26,894 bases of DNA from Pseudomonadota bacterium (GTDB lineage: Bacteria; Pseudomonadota; Alphaproteobacteria; UBA1280; UBA12223): positions 1-26,894 of the forward strand of contig PTJW01000003.1 in NCBI GenBank assembly GCA_002937495.1. The letters are read 5' to 3'. The stretch's first letter is position 1; each line of letters starts with the position of its first letter. The notes below the pieces were generated by a model. That model made no database searches. It was not told the DNA's origin and worked only from the letters and a program-made list of their open reading frames with translations. The translations under genes were made by a program, and so were the position numbers. This document shows positions 20,592 to 26,894 of this stretch, one piece after another.

Positions 20592-21341
20592 ATGAAAAAA
20601 CTGCGCGTTTGCTATTTAGTTCTGAGCTTTATATTTGCTTGTGGATCTTCTTATGCTACAACGGCAGTTTTTTCTGAGTCTGTTTCTAAAGATTGTTTAA
20701 GAACTATTAAGCGTATGGAGCTAAAAGAAGGCATTCCTAATGGCTTACTTCACTCTATTAGTTTAGTAGAAACAAACATTGGTCAAACTGGTAAATATTA
20801 CCCTTGGCCATATACAATTAGGTTAGATCGTTATAAAGGTAAAGTTATTACTGATATTGACTTAGCTTTTGAAGAGTTAGATTTACTAGTAGATTTAGGC
20901 TTTAAAAACTTTGACTTATTATTAAATGGTCAAAAGTATTATAGTTTATCATCATCTAATCTTGAAGATATCTTAAATACAGCTACAGATGCAGAAACTA
21001 TTCATATTTCAGCAAGAAGTACAATCAAGTACTTAAAAAACCAACAAGAAGCTAAAAAAGTAATTACAAACTTAGAATATCATAATTGGACTAATTTTAA
21101 AGTTGGTGTTATGCAGTTAAGTTATAACTCTTTAAAAACAGAACTTAATGATGTTTCAGAGGCATTAAATCCATATACTAATACAGGTATAATGATTAAT
21201 CAGCTGAAAAAAATCAGACGCCAGCACACATGGTGGGAAGCGGTTGGTAAATATCATTCTAAGCAAAAAACTAAAGCAAAAAGATACGTAAAAAACGTTT
21301 GGTCAATGTACCAACGAGTACATAAAATCAGAGTAAGATAG
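20592..21341 (+). CDS. Lytic transglycosylase (SLT/VirB1-like) with insertion
   Basis: These enzymes cut peptidoglycan glycan strands to let a secretion machine cross the wall. The 249-residue protein has a signal peptide (MKKLRVCYLVLSFIFACGSSYA) and a GEWL-type fold core. IPNGLLHSISLVE60TN carries the catalytic Glu, followed by YYPWPYTI (family 'aWPWTin'), VGVMQLSYN (family 'GcmQIN') and NPYTNTGIMINQLKKI, then HTWWEAVGKYHS (family 'W..Av..YHS'). Between the WPYTI and VGVMQ blocks lie about 95 residues instead of the usual short spacing, including two helical segments. It is 27 bases after traK, consistent with the role of orf169/VirB1 in T4SS. Confidence 0.85.
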   Translation: MKKLRVCYLVLSFIFACGSSYATTAVFSESVSKDCLRTIKRMELKEGIPNGLLHSISLVETNIGQTGKYYPWPYTIRLDRYKGKVITDIDLAFEELDLLVDLGFKNFDLLLNGQKYYSLSSSNLEDILNTATDAETIHISARSTIKYLKNQQEAKKVITNLEYHNWTNFKVGVMQLSYNSLKTELNDVSEALNPYTNTGIMINQLKKIRRQHTWWEAVGKYHSKQKTKAKRYVKNVWSMYQRVHKIRVR

Positions 21342-21352
21342 GGTTGTAGATT

Positions 21353-23071
21353 ATGCAATTAAATCAAATTCAAAAACAAATCATAGAACATGATGGAAAT
21401 TCAATTATTATCGGTGCTCCTGGTACTGGTAAAACTCTGTCTATGATTTTAAGAATAAAACAGCTGCTTGCTCAAGGTGCAAATCCAGAAACAATAGGTG
21501 TTGCTTGTTTTACCCCTAAAGCTGCATCATTAACAAAAAGTTGGCTTTTAAAAGTTTTAGGACAAGACGCTAAGCGTATTAAATATGGTACATTTAAAGA
21601 CTTTGCAGAAGCAGAGCTTAAAACAACAGGTTCTTTAGTTGGAGAGTTTGCAGATAACTCTCAAATGAGAAGACTATTACACCAAGCAAAAAGAGCTACA
21701 GGTTTTAAAGGTTCAATTCATGAGGCTGAACATATTGTTAGAAGCTTTAAGTCAAAAGCTAAAAAACCTCAAAATACAGATGAACATTACGACTTATTTT
21801 CAAAATATCAAGACTTAATTCATAATAGAAACTGGTATGATAGATATGATTGTTTAAGGCAGCATCTTATTTCATTAAGAAACGATATGGCTCAGCCGTC
21901 TCGTATTAAATACTTATTTGTTGATAATGCTCAAGATATGAACCAGATTCAATTATTATGGACTTTAGAGCATGCAAACTCAGGTATTAAGGTTACCTTA
22001 GCAGCTGATGATGATCAGTGTATTTTCCAGCGTTCTGGTGCTATGGGTAGTAAAGTTATTGATACAGTTAGAGAGTTTGAAATTAGATTTGAAAAATTTG
22101 TTTTAGATACTTCATATCGTTTAACAAATAACTTATCTGAAAAAGCATATAAGGTTGTTTCATTAGCTGACCAAAGAATTTCAAAAGGTGATGTTAATAC
22201 ATTAAATGTAGAAACAAGCATTGAAGTTAAGCAATATAACTCAAAAATCCAAGAAATTGAGGCATTAATTTCAAATATTAGACATTATTTTAAAAATAAT
22301 GTTAAAGGCAAAGTTGCTGTTATTACAAGAAACGATGAAGATGCAAGGTTTATTGCTAAGTTCTTTTTACAAGAAGGTTTCCCATTTACTGATTTCTCAA
22401 GAAATATTTGGGAAATGCCAGGTTCTATTGTTGTTATTGATATGCTAGAGATTTTACTAGGTGTTGCAAATGATGTTGTTCTAAAAAATGTTTTATCAAC
22501 ATTAGGCTTACATTCAAAAACTATTGATCAGCTATTTTCAAAAGGTTTAACTGGTCAGTCATGGTTACAAAATGGCGCAACATTAGACTTAAGCCTTGTA
22601 GATGAAGAATCTGAAAGGAAAAAAGTTGTAAAAATTCAATCACTATTAGTTTCATACTATGCTTTAAGAGTAAAGCTATCTATTAAAGATATCTTTAAAG
22701 CACTGTGTTTTGAAATGATGAGAACAATGTCTCCAGAAGATAAGAAAGATGCCCTATGTGCAATTGAAAAAGTTCTTAACTTTAAAGGTGATATTAAAGA
22801 AAATATCGACTTAATTAGAAAAGATAGACAGTTAAACCCTAATTCACAATTAATTTTAGGCCCTGTTCGAGAGTTTAGAAATCTAGAGTTTGATGTAACT
22901 CATATGCCATTTTGTGATTTAAATACATATCCATATGACTATAAAGTTTTAGGTAAAAAGAACTCATCAGATAGAAGAATCTTCTTTACAGCTTTAACAA
23001 GATCTAAAGATGCGGTGTATGTTTCATACTCATCACCAACGCCATCAAGCTATTTAAAATACTTACAGTAA
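21353..23071 (+). CDS. UvrD/PcrA-family helicase homologue with altered Walker B (DNAQD)
   Basis: The 572-residue protein aligns by motifs to superfamily 1 helicases. Motif I is GAPGTGKT (21-28); motif Ia is VACFTPKAA; motif II is LFVDNAQD (191-195), where the catalytic Glu of DExQD is Asn192; motif III is LAADDDQCIFQRSGA; motif IV is LDTSYRLT; motif VI is RRIFFTALTRSKDAVYV (from about 541). Motif V is eroded (LGPVREFRNLEFD instead of the 'HxxKGLEwd' type). It is shorter than UvrD (about 720). Glu at this position activates water for ATP hydrolysis, so the enzyme may bind but not turn over ATP. It starts 11 bases after the transglycosylase and ends nine before the prepilin-like gene, so it is part of the secretion operon rather than a repair gene. 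It may act as a scaffold, regulator or DNA-binding partner. Identification is firm, activity is not. Confidence 0.85.
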   Translation: MQLNQIQKQIIEHDGNSIIIGAPGTGKTLSMILRIKQLLAQGANPETIGVACFTPKAASLTKSWLLKVLGQDAKRIKYGTFKDFAEAELKTTGSLVGEFADNSQMRRLLHQAKRATGFKGSIHEAEHIVRSFKSKAKKPQNTDEHYDLFSKYQDLIHNRNWYDRYDCLRQHLISLRNDMAQPSRIKYLFVDNAQDMNQIQLLWTLEHANSGIKVTLAADDDQCIFQRSGAMGSKVIDTVREFEIRFEKFVLDTSYRLTNNLSEKAYKVVSLADQRISKGDVNTLNVETSIEVKQYNSKIQEIEALISNIRHYFKNNVKGKVAVITRNDEDARFIAKFFLQEGFPFTDFSRNIWEMPGSIVVIDMLEILLGVANDVVLKNVLSTLGLHSKTIDQLFSKGLTGQSWLQNGATLDLSLVDEESERKKVVKIQSLLVSYYALRVKLSIKDIFKALCFEMMRTMSPEDKKDALCAIEKVLNFKGDIKENIDLIRKDRQLNPNSQLILGPVREFRNLEFDVTHMPFCDLNTYPYDYKVLGKKNSSDRRIFFTALTRSKDAVYVSYSSPTPSSYLKYLQ

Positions 23072-23080
23072 GGAGCTTTT

Positions 23081-23671
23081 ATGAAAAAAGGAGCGAACGG
23101 TAGCTGCAGATATGTCAAACGCGGAGCTATGTTTGGTTTAGATGCAAGAATTGCCTTGGTGATTTTTGGCGCATTATCTGTAATTTCAGGGGCTGCTCTT
23201 TACAGCGCTATACAAGAGGCTAGAGTTGTTTCGGTTGTTGTTAGTATGAATGAGCTTGAAAAATCTTTAGAGTCATATCTATTAGATACAGGTGTTGATC
23301 CTGAGATGGATAGAACAGGCACAACAACATATATTATTGAGGTTAGAGAACTTGTGGAATCTACAGTTTCAGGATGGAAGGGGCCTTATACATCGGAAAC
23401 TCCATGTGAAACGGGTAATGCAAATGGGTTTTCTGTTCCTAATTGGGCAATGTCTGGAACATGGGCAAGTATAGATAGAGCTTTATATGATGAATCTGAT
23501 GGCTCAAAAACAGATTGTTCTGTAGGTCCTAATTGTTTTTATTATATTAGATATGCTGGTTTAACAGAGTCAGAAGCAAATGCTTTAGTTGAAAAGTTAG
23601 GCGATAAAGCATTTACTAACTCATCAAATACCCATGTTTTATATAAGTCAGTGCCTGTTTTAGCAAGGTAA
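23081..23671 (+). CDS. Prepilin-like (type IV pilin/pseudopilin family) protein
   Basis: A 196-residue protein with a positively charged 16-residue leader followed by a hydrophobic helix: KRGAMFGLDARIALVIFGAL (residues 14-32). Cutting after Ala16 would leave Met at +1 and Asp21 at +5, the place of the conserved Glu5 of prepilins; the usual residue before the cut is Gly, so the site is non-canonical. The 24-44 helix continues into an amphipathic coil (ALYSAIQEARVVSVVVSMNE), as in pseudopilins. The C-terminal domain has Cys in ETPCETG, KTDCSVG and GPNCFYY. The ribosome binding site AAGGAG overlaps the helicase stop region. It may assemble into a pseudopilus or be an exported subunit; a prepilin peptidase is needed elsewhere. 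Confidence 0.65.
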   Translation: MKKGANGSCRYVKRGAMFGLDARIALVIFGALSVISGAALYSAIQEARVVSVVVSMNELEKSLESYLLDTGVDPEMDRTGTTTYIIEVRELVESTVSGWKGPYTSETPCETGNANGFSVPNWAMSGTWASIDRALYDESDGSKTDCSVGPNCFYYIRYAGLTESEANALVEKLGDKAFTNSSNTHVLYKSVPVLAR

Positions 23672-23690
23672 TTTATACTTCTAATAAATA

Positions 23691-23718
23691 AAAAGCCAAG
23701 TATTAATTACTTGGCTTT
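23691..23718 (-). terminator. Terminator overlapping the end of fliJ
   Basis: An 11-bp stem AAAGCCAAGTA / TACTTGGCTTT with a 5-nt loop. On the minus strand it contains the last fliJ codons and its stop and is followed by a U run; on the plus strand the U tract is weak, so it may only partly end the secretion operon. Confidence 0.75.
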
Positions 23719-24126
23719 GTTAATAAATGCAATAGAGTTAAAGTCATCCATTTGGTTTTGGACTTTTTTATTATACTCTGCTTTTTTCTTTCTATTATAT
23801 TCTTCTAATAAGATTTCATGTCGCTTTTTTTCAAGAAATAAGCCTTTCATAACTTCTTTTTCTTGTTCTATAAGTTCATCAATTTTAATCATTTGATCAT
23901 CAAGATATGCAATACCTGCTTTTGCTTTGACTGCAAAATTATGAGCCATATTAAATCCTAAAGAATCATCTTTTACAGAATCAATTTCAGTAATAATAGC
24001 TTGCTTAAGCCTTGTTTTTTCATCAATGAAGGCTTGCTTTTTATTATTTAAATCAGCAATAACTTGTGTTTGATCATCAAGCTTTTTTTGCGATATTTTT
24101 AATAATGTATTTAGCGTTTTAGACAT
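23707..24126 (-). CDS. fliJ: Flagellar export chaperone FliJ-like protein
   Basis: FliJ is a small coiled-coil protein that sits in the centre of the FliI ATPase ring and helps flagellar export through FlhA. The 139-residue protein is almost wholly helical and charged: MSKTLNTLLKISQKKLDDQT at the N terminus, a central helix and EQEKEVMKGLFLEKKRHEIL near the end, as expected for the antiparallel two-helix fold. Sequence conservation in the family is low; identity is supported mainly by length, fold and its position 11 bases behind fliI with AGAGG before the ATG. The stop codon lies inside the operon's terminator hairpin. Confidence 0.82.
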   Translation of the reverse strand: MSKTLNTLLKISQKKLDDQTQVIADLNNKKQAFIDEKTRLKQAIITEIDSVKDDSLGFNMAHNFAVKAKAGIAYLDDQMIKIDELIEQEKEVMKGLFLEKKRHEILLEEYNRKKKAEYNKKVQNQMDDFNSIAFINKAK

Positions 24127-24137
24127 ATTATACCTCT

Positions 24138-25463
24138 TTATCTAATAGATGATACAATAGTTCCTAATGTTGTATAACATTGTTGGAAGTTTGCTGGTTC
24201 TGTATTTTTTTGCTTTAAAAAGCTTGAAATAGCAGGCTCTAACTCAATGGCTTTATCTAAAGTTTCATCTGAACCTTTTGTGTAAGCACCAAGGCGGATA
24301 ATTTCTTCCATTTCAGTAAATCTTGCATATAAGCCTTTAGCTTTTGAAATGATTTCATTTTCTTGGTCGCTATTACAGCCAGGCATACTTCTACTTACTG
24401 ATTTTAGTACATCAATAGCAGGGAAGTGGCCCTTTTCTGCTAATTCACGAGTTAACACAATATGTCCATCTAAAATACCACGAACAGCATCGGCAATAGG
24501 TTCATCCATATCACCACCGTCAACTAAAACTGTATAGATAGCAGTAATTGTACCTGCATTTTTTGCTCTTGGTCCTGAGCGTTCTAATAGCATAGGAAGC
24601 TCGGCAAAAACTGAAGGTGTATAACCTTTACTTGTTGGAGGCTCACCAGCTGATAAACCAATTTCTCTTTGTGCCATTGCAAAACGAGTAACCGAGTCCA
24701 TCATTAGCATAACTGCAGAACCTTTATCTGCAAAATATTCAGCAACTGTTGTGGCTGTGTAAGCAGCTTGTCGTCTCATTAAAGCAGGTTCATCACCTGT
24801 AGCAACAATAACTACAGATTTTGCAAGTGCATCTTCACCTAAAGTATCTTCAATAAATTCTGTTACCTCACGGCCCCTTTCACCAACTAGGCAAATAATA
24901 TTAACTTCAGCTAAGCAGTATTTAGCAATCATACCCATTAAAGTAGATTTACCAACACCAGAACCAGCAAAAATACCCATTCTTTGGCCTTTGCATAAAG
25001 TTAAGAATGTATTAATTGCTTTAACCCCAACATCTAACTTGCCTTGAATTTTACCTCTTGTAGAAGCTAGTGGAGCTTGTTTTTTTACTGTTAATTTTTG
25101 ATTGCCTGGGATTAATGGACCTTTGCCATCAATTGGTTCACCTAGTGCGTTTAAAACTCTGCCAATATATGCATCAGAAGGAGCAATAGTTGGGCTTAAT
25201 TCTTTAAAATACACTTTACAGCCAAGGCCAATACCTGTGATACTATTAAATGGCATAAGCAGGCAAGTTTCATCTTTAAAGCCTACAATTTCTGCAGTAA
25301 ATTTTTGCTTTAATGCGTTTTCAATAATGCATATGCTACCAACTGCTGCATTGATAATACCTTTTGCCTGTATTAGTAGTCCAGAAACGCCTGTGGTATA
25401 CCCAAATTGGTATGTATCTTGTATATTTTGCGTGCTAGAAACAATTTTTTCTAAATTATTCAC
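24138..25463 (-). CDS. fliI: Flagellum-specific ATPase FliI, GTG start
   Basis: FliI hydrolyses ATP to support flagellar type III export and is related to F1 beta. The 441-residue protein has Walker A AGSGVGKST (residues 166-174), LVGERGREVTEFIED, Walker B VMLMMDSVTRFAMAQREIGL and GEPPTSKGYTPSVFAELP, all typical of FliI/YscN, and a C-terminal helical domain that contacts FliJ. GGAG lies upstream of the GTG at 25463; no ATG alternative fits. It shares a divergent promoter region with cheW that contains a perfect 8-bp inverted repeat. The gene order fliI-fliJ forms one operon. Confidence 0.96.
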   Translation of the reverse strand: MNNLEKIVSSTQNIQDTYQFGYTTGVSGLLIQAKGIINAAVGSICIIENALKQKFTAEIVGFKDETCLLMPFNSITGIGLGCKVYFKELSPTIAPSDAYIGRVLNALGEPIDGKGPLIPGNQKLTVKKQAPLASTRGKIQGKLDVGVKAINTFLTLCKGQRMGIFAGSGVGKSTLMGMIAKYCLAEVNIICLVGERGREVTEFIEDTLGEDALAKSVVIVATGDEPALMRRQAAYTATTVAEYFADKGSAVMLMMDSVTRFAMAQREIGLSAGEPPTSKGYTPSVFAELPMLLERSGPRAKNAGTITAIYTVLVDGGDMDEPIADAVRGILDGHIVLTRELAEKGHFPAIDVLKSVSRSMPGCNSDQENEIISKAKGLYARFTEMEEIIRLGAYTKGSDETLDKAIELEPAISSFLKQKNTEPANFQQCYTTLGTIVSSIR

Positions 25464-25514
25464 TTTTTTACTCCAAAAATATAAAAAATTAGTGTATTAT
25501 TATTTGTATTAAGT

Positions 25515-25535
25515 ATAACATAAAAACTATGTTAT
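25515..25535. promoter_or_regulatory. Perfect inverted repeat between fliI and cheW
   Basis: ATAACATA (25515-25522) and TATGTTAT (25528-25535), spaced by AAAAC, form a perfect 8-bp inverted repeat in the 103-base divergent region. Candidate -10 boxes on both strands (TATAAC plus at 25514-25519; TATACT minus at 25517-25512) overlap its left arm, so one factor could control both flagellar export and chemotaxis genes. No convincing -35 boxes are present. Confidence 0.45.
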
Positions 25536-25566
25536 TAAAAATAAAAAGAAAAAAGGTTAAGTAATT

Positions 25567-26076
25567 ATGGTAAATGATATTGTGGCAAATGGCGGTAATA
25601 ATGTAGCAACAGTTGGTTCAGATGTTACTTTGCAGCTAGTTATATTTTCATTGTTAGGGGAAGAATTTGGTGTTTCAATTCATGATGTAAGAGAGATTAT
25701 TAGTAATACTCAAATTACACCAGTTCCACAAGCTCCTAGTTTTGTAGAAGGTGTTATTAATTTAAGGGGTCAAATTATCCCAGTTGTTGACTTAAGAAAA
25801 AGGTTTAACTTAGAAGAAAACACAGATAAAACTGAAGTTAAAGTAGTTATTATTGAAGTTAACGATAATGTACTAGGTTTAGTGGTTGATTCTGTATCTG
25901 AAGTTTTAAACATTCCATCAGATTCAATTAAAGCTCCTCCTGCACTAGTTGCAAATGGTATTGGTGCTGAATACATTAAAGGTATTGGCCAATACAATGA
26001 GAAGATGATTATTCTAATTGACTTGCAAAAAGTTTTCTCAGCAGATGAACTAAGATCTGTATCTGATTTAGCTTAA
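25567..26076 (+). CDS. cheW: Chemotaxis coupling protein CheW
   Basis: CheW links chemoreceptors to the CheA kinase at the inner membrane. The 169-residue protein has a short N-terminal extension of about 20 residues and one full CheW domain: LQLVIFSLLGEEFGVSIHDVREII, then the signature VEGVINLRGQIIPVVDLRKRF, VLGLVVDSVSEVLNI and EYIKGIGQYNEKMIILIDLQKVF near the end. AAAGG lies ten bases before the ATG. It stands alone and ends in a terminator, unlike the usual large che operon, so other chemotaxis genes are elsewhere. Confidence 0.96.
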   Translation: MVNDIVANGGNNVATVGSDVTLQLVIFSLLGEEFGVSIHDVREIISNTQITPVPQAPSFVEGVINLRGQIIPVVDLRKRFNLEENTDKTEVKVVIIEVNDNVLGLVVDSVSEVLNIPSDSIKAPPALVANGIGAEYIKGIGQYNEKMIILIDLQKVFSADELRSVSDLA

Positions 26077-26089
26077 GTTAGTTATAAAA

Positions 26090-26124
26090 AATAGCCTGTA
26101 ATTTTATATTGCAGGTATTTTTTT
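26090..26124 (+). terminator. Intrinsic terminator of cheW
   Basis: A 7-bp stem CCTGTAA / TTGCAGG (one G-U), extended by AATA / TATT across a bulged G, followed by seven T. Confidence 0.8.
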
Positions 26125-26166
26125 ATCTAAATAACTAAAAAAATTATAAAAAATACTGTTAAAACC

Positions 26167-26196
26167 TTGACAGTTATTAAGTATAGTCTTTATAAT
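26167..26196 (+). promoter_or_regulatory. Strong consensus sigma-70 promoter
   Basis: TTGACA (26167-26172), an 18-base spacer and TATAAT (26191-26196): both boxes are perfect. It is the best promoter in the window. Transcription is expected to start near 26203. Confidence 0.85.
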
Positions 26197-26209
26197 AATA
26201 AATAGATAT

Positions 26210-26234
26210 AAAACTCTAGTAATAGGGTTTTTTT
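26210..26234 (+). promoter_or_regulatory. Attenuator-like hairpin just after the promoter
   Basis: AAAACTCT (26210-26217) pairs with AGGGTTTT (26224-26231), 8 bp with one G-U and a 6-nt loop, running into a T tract. It has the form of an intrinsic terminator and begins within about 10 bases of the predicted transcription start. A pyrimidine tract (26228-26251) separates it from the ribosome binding site GAGGA of the gene at 26269. Confidence 0.5.
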
Positions 26235-26268
26235 CTTCCCTTTTCTTTCTTAATATGAGGACACTTTT

Positions 26269-26894
26269 ATGTGTACAAACGATACTAATTCTAAAATCGA
26301 CCGTCTACTTTCAGCAGTTGAAGGTCAAGCAGTGGCATACGATCTTAATAAAATCAAAGAAATCATGAATGAAGAAGGCTTCGATGGCATCGTCGGCTTT
26401 AACTTTCGCCCAGTAGCTTTCACCTTTGAGTTCGCTCATGGTGGCGTTTCGTCATATTCATACTCTGAAGATGGCATTAAGGCATTTGTGTCTGACTATC
26501 ATCAAAACTCACCAACTTCATTGCAGAAGTCAAATGAGTCTAAGATGCTGCAGGTTCGTTCTTCAATGATTGGCGAGCATGACTGTTTGTCGTCTATTTT
26601 AAGCGTAGTTGATACACTTTATTCAGCAATGTTGCTTGATGCTCATAAGGCAGAGATTGACGATGCTCGAATCGAGTTTGCAGAAGATGGTGTTTTCTCG
26701 TACGGCTTTAGCAAGACATTTATTCAAAAGTTCAATCTTTCTGAAGAAGGTTTGGTTGAGTTTGTGAAAATGCTGAACTCGCCGGCGCGAATTAAGTTCT
26801 TATCGAACTTTGTTAGCCCAGCACAGCAAAAGCAGGCTATTAAAGTCTTAAGTGCTATTTCTGAAGAGCATATCTTGGTTCGTACCGATCAGTA
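26269..26894 (+). CDS. Unrecognised protein, 3' end cut by the window, atypical codon usage
   Basis: The frame stays open from the ATG at 26269 to the window edge (208 codons). GAGGA seven bases upstream supports the start. There is no signal peptide or membrane segment in what is visible, so it looks cytosolic. The N-terminal part reads SKIDRLLSAVEGQAVAYDLN, then a Phe/Ser-rich segment (GFNFRPVAFTFEFAHGGVSS) and later an acidic helical part; Cys occur at residue 2 and in EHDC. No family was recognised. All six arginines visible are CGN, while AGA dominates in the neighbouring genes, and CTG, TTG and CTT are more used for Leu. With a perfect promoter in front, this fits either a very highly expressed gene or recent acquisition. 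Confidence 0.75.
   Translation, partial: MCTNDTNSKIDRLLSAVEGQAVAYDLNKIKEIMNEEGFDGIVGFNFRPVAFTFEFAHGGVSSYSYSEDGIKAFVSDYHQNSPTSLQKSNESKMLQVRSSMIGEHDCLSSILSVVDTLYSAMLLDAHKAEIDDARIEFAEDGVFSYGFSKTFIQKFNLSEEGLVEFVKMLNSPARIKFLSNFVSPAQQKQAIKVLSAISEEHILVRTDQ

Noticed and set aside
21353..23071. Helicase as TraI-type relaxase-helicase
   Set aside because: There is no N-terminal relaxase domain or HUH motif; the motifs and length are those of a short UvrD/PcrA-type protein.
24349..25512. Plus-strand open frames within fliI
   Set aside because: Both are antisense to a clearly conserved ATPase gene, with no family match or ribosome binding site.
1..26894. tRNA or rRNA genes, CRISPR arrays, insertion sequences, integrase or attachment repeats
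   Set aside because: I saw no tRNA-like TTCRA-arm/CCA structures, no regularly spaced direct repeats with spacers, and no transposase or integrase gene on reading both strands.

Overview
The window is about 26.9 kb of AT-rich chromosomal DNA, roughly a third G+C by eye, with AGA-dominated arginine codons. It probably comes from an alphaproteobacterium. The best taxonomic markers are a FliX-like flagellar assembly regulator, a family typical of Alphaproteobacteria, and a divergent ComF / methyltransferase-like pair of a kind common there. A gut-type or otherwise host-associated low-GC alphaproteobacterium is plausible, but the sequence does not fix the lineage. Two synthetases are atypical for Alphaproteobacteria: a class II LysRS and an archaeal/eukaryal-type ProRS. 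Almost every transcription unit ends in a clear intrinsic terminator, so operon borders are easy to read.

Layout. (1) 1-2700: the 3' part of murA, coupled to maf, then a secreted class A beta-lactamase of the RSG (CARB/PSE-like) type. (2) 2741-4676: a secreted coiled-coil protein and comF on the minus strand, divergent from a degenerate methyltransferase-like gene. (3) 4721-5449: about 190 bp of helically phased A-tracts, a promoter and a structured leader in front of the HU gene. (4) 5493-10229: the first envelope/secretion module. It holds a small secreted protein, a periplasmic CPYC thioredoxin-fold protein, a two-TM protein, a TraD/VirD4-type ATPase without its own membrane anchor and a small membrane protein, followed by a separately promoted lipoprotein. 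(5) 10302-18238: housekeeping genes hisS, a winged-helix-like gene, a CYTH-domain gene, proS and lysS (minus strand), rmuC and gloB. (6) 18306-18777: fliX. (7) 18822-23671: the second secretion module, with F-type TraL, TraE and TraK, a lytic transglycosylase, a UvrD-family helicase homologue whose DEAQD box reads DNAQD, and a prepilin-like protein. (8) 23691-26124: fliI-fliJ (minus) divergent from cheW. (9) 26167-26894: a strong consensus promoter, an attenuator-like hairpin and the 5' part of an unrecognised gene with different codon usage.

The most interesting biology is the pair of secretion modules. Together they look like parts of an F-like type IV secretion apparatus: TraL/E/K core, transglycosylase, thiol-redox partner and coupling ATPase. 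They lie in separate chromosomal operons among housekeeping and flagellar genes. No relaxase, integrase, TraB, TraC or pilin TraA is seen in the window. I infer a domesticated, dispersed T4SS or pilus used for something other than ordinary self-transfer; the rest of the genome would be needed to test that. Flagellar and chemotaxis genes show the cell is, or recently was, motile.
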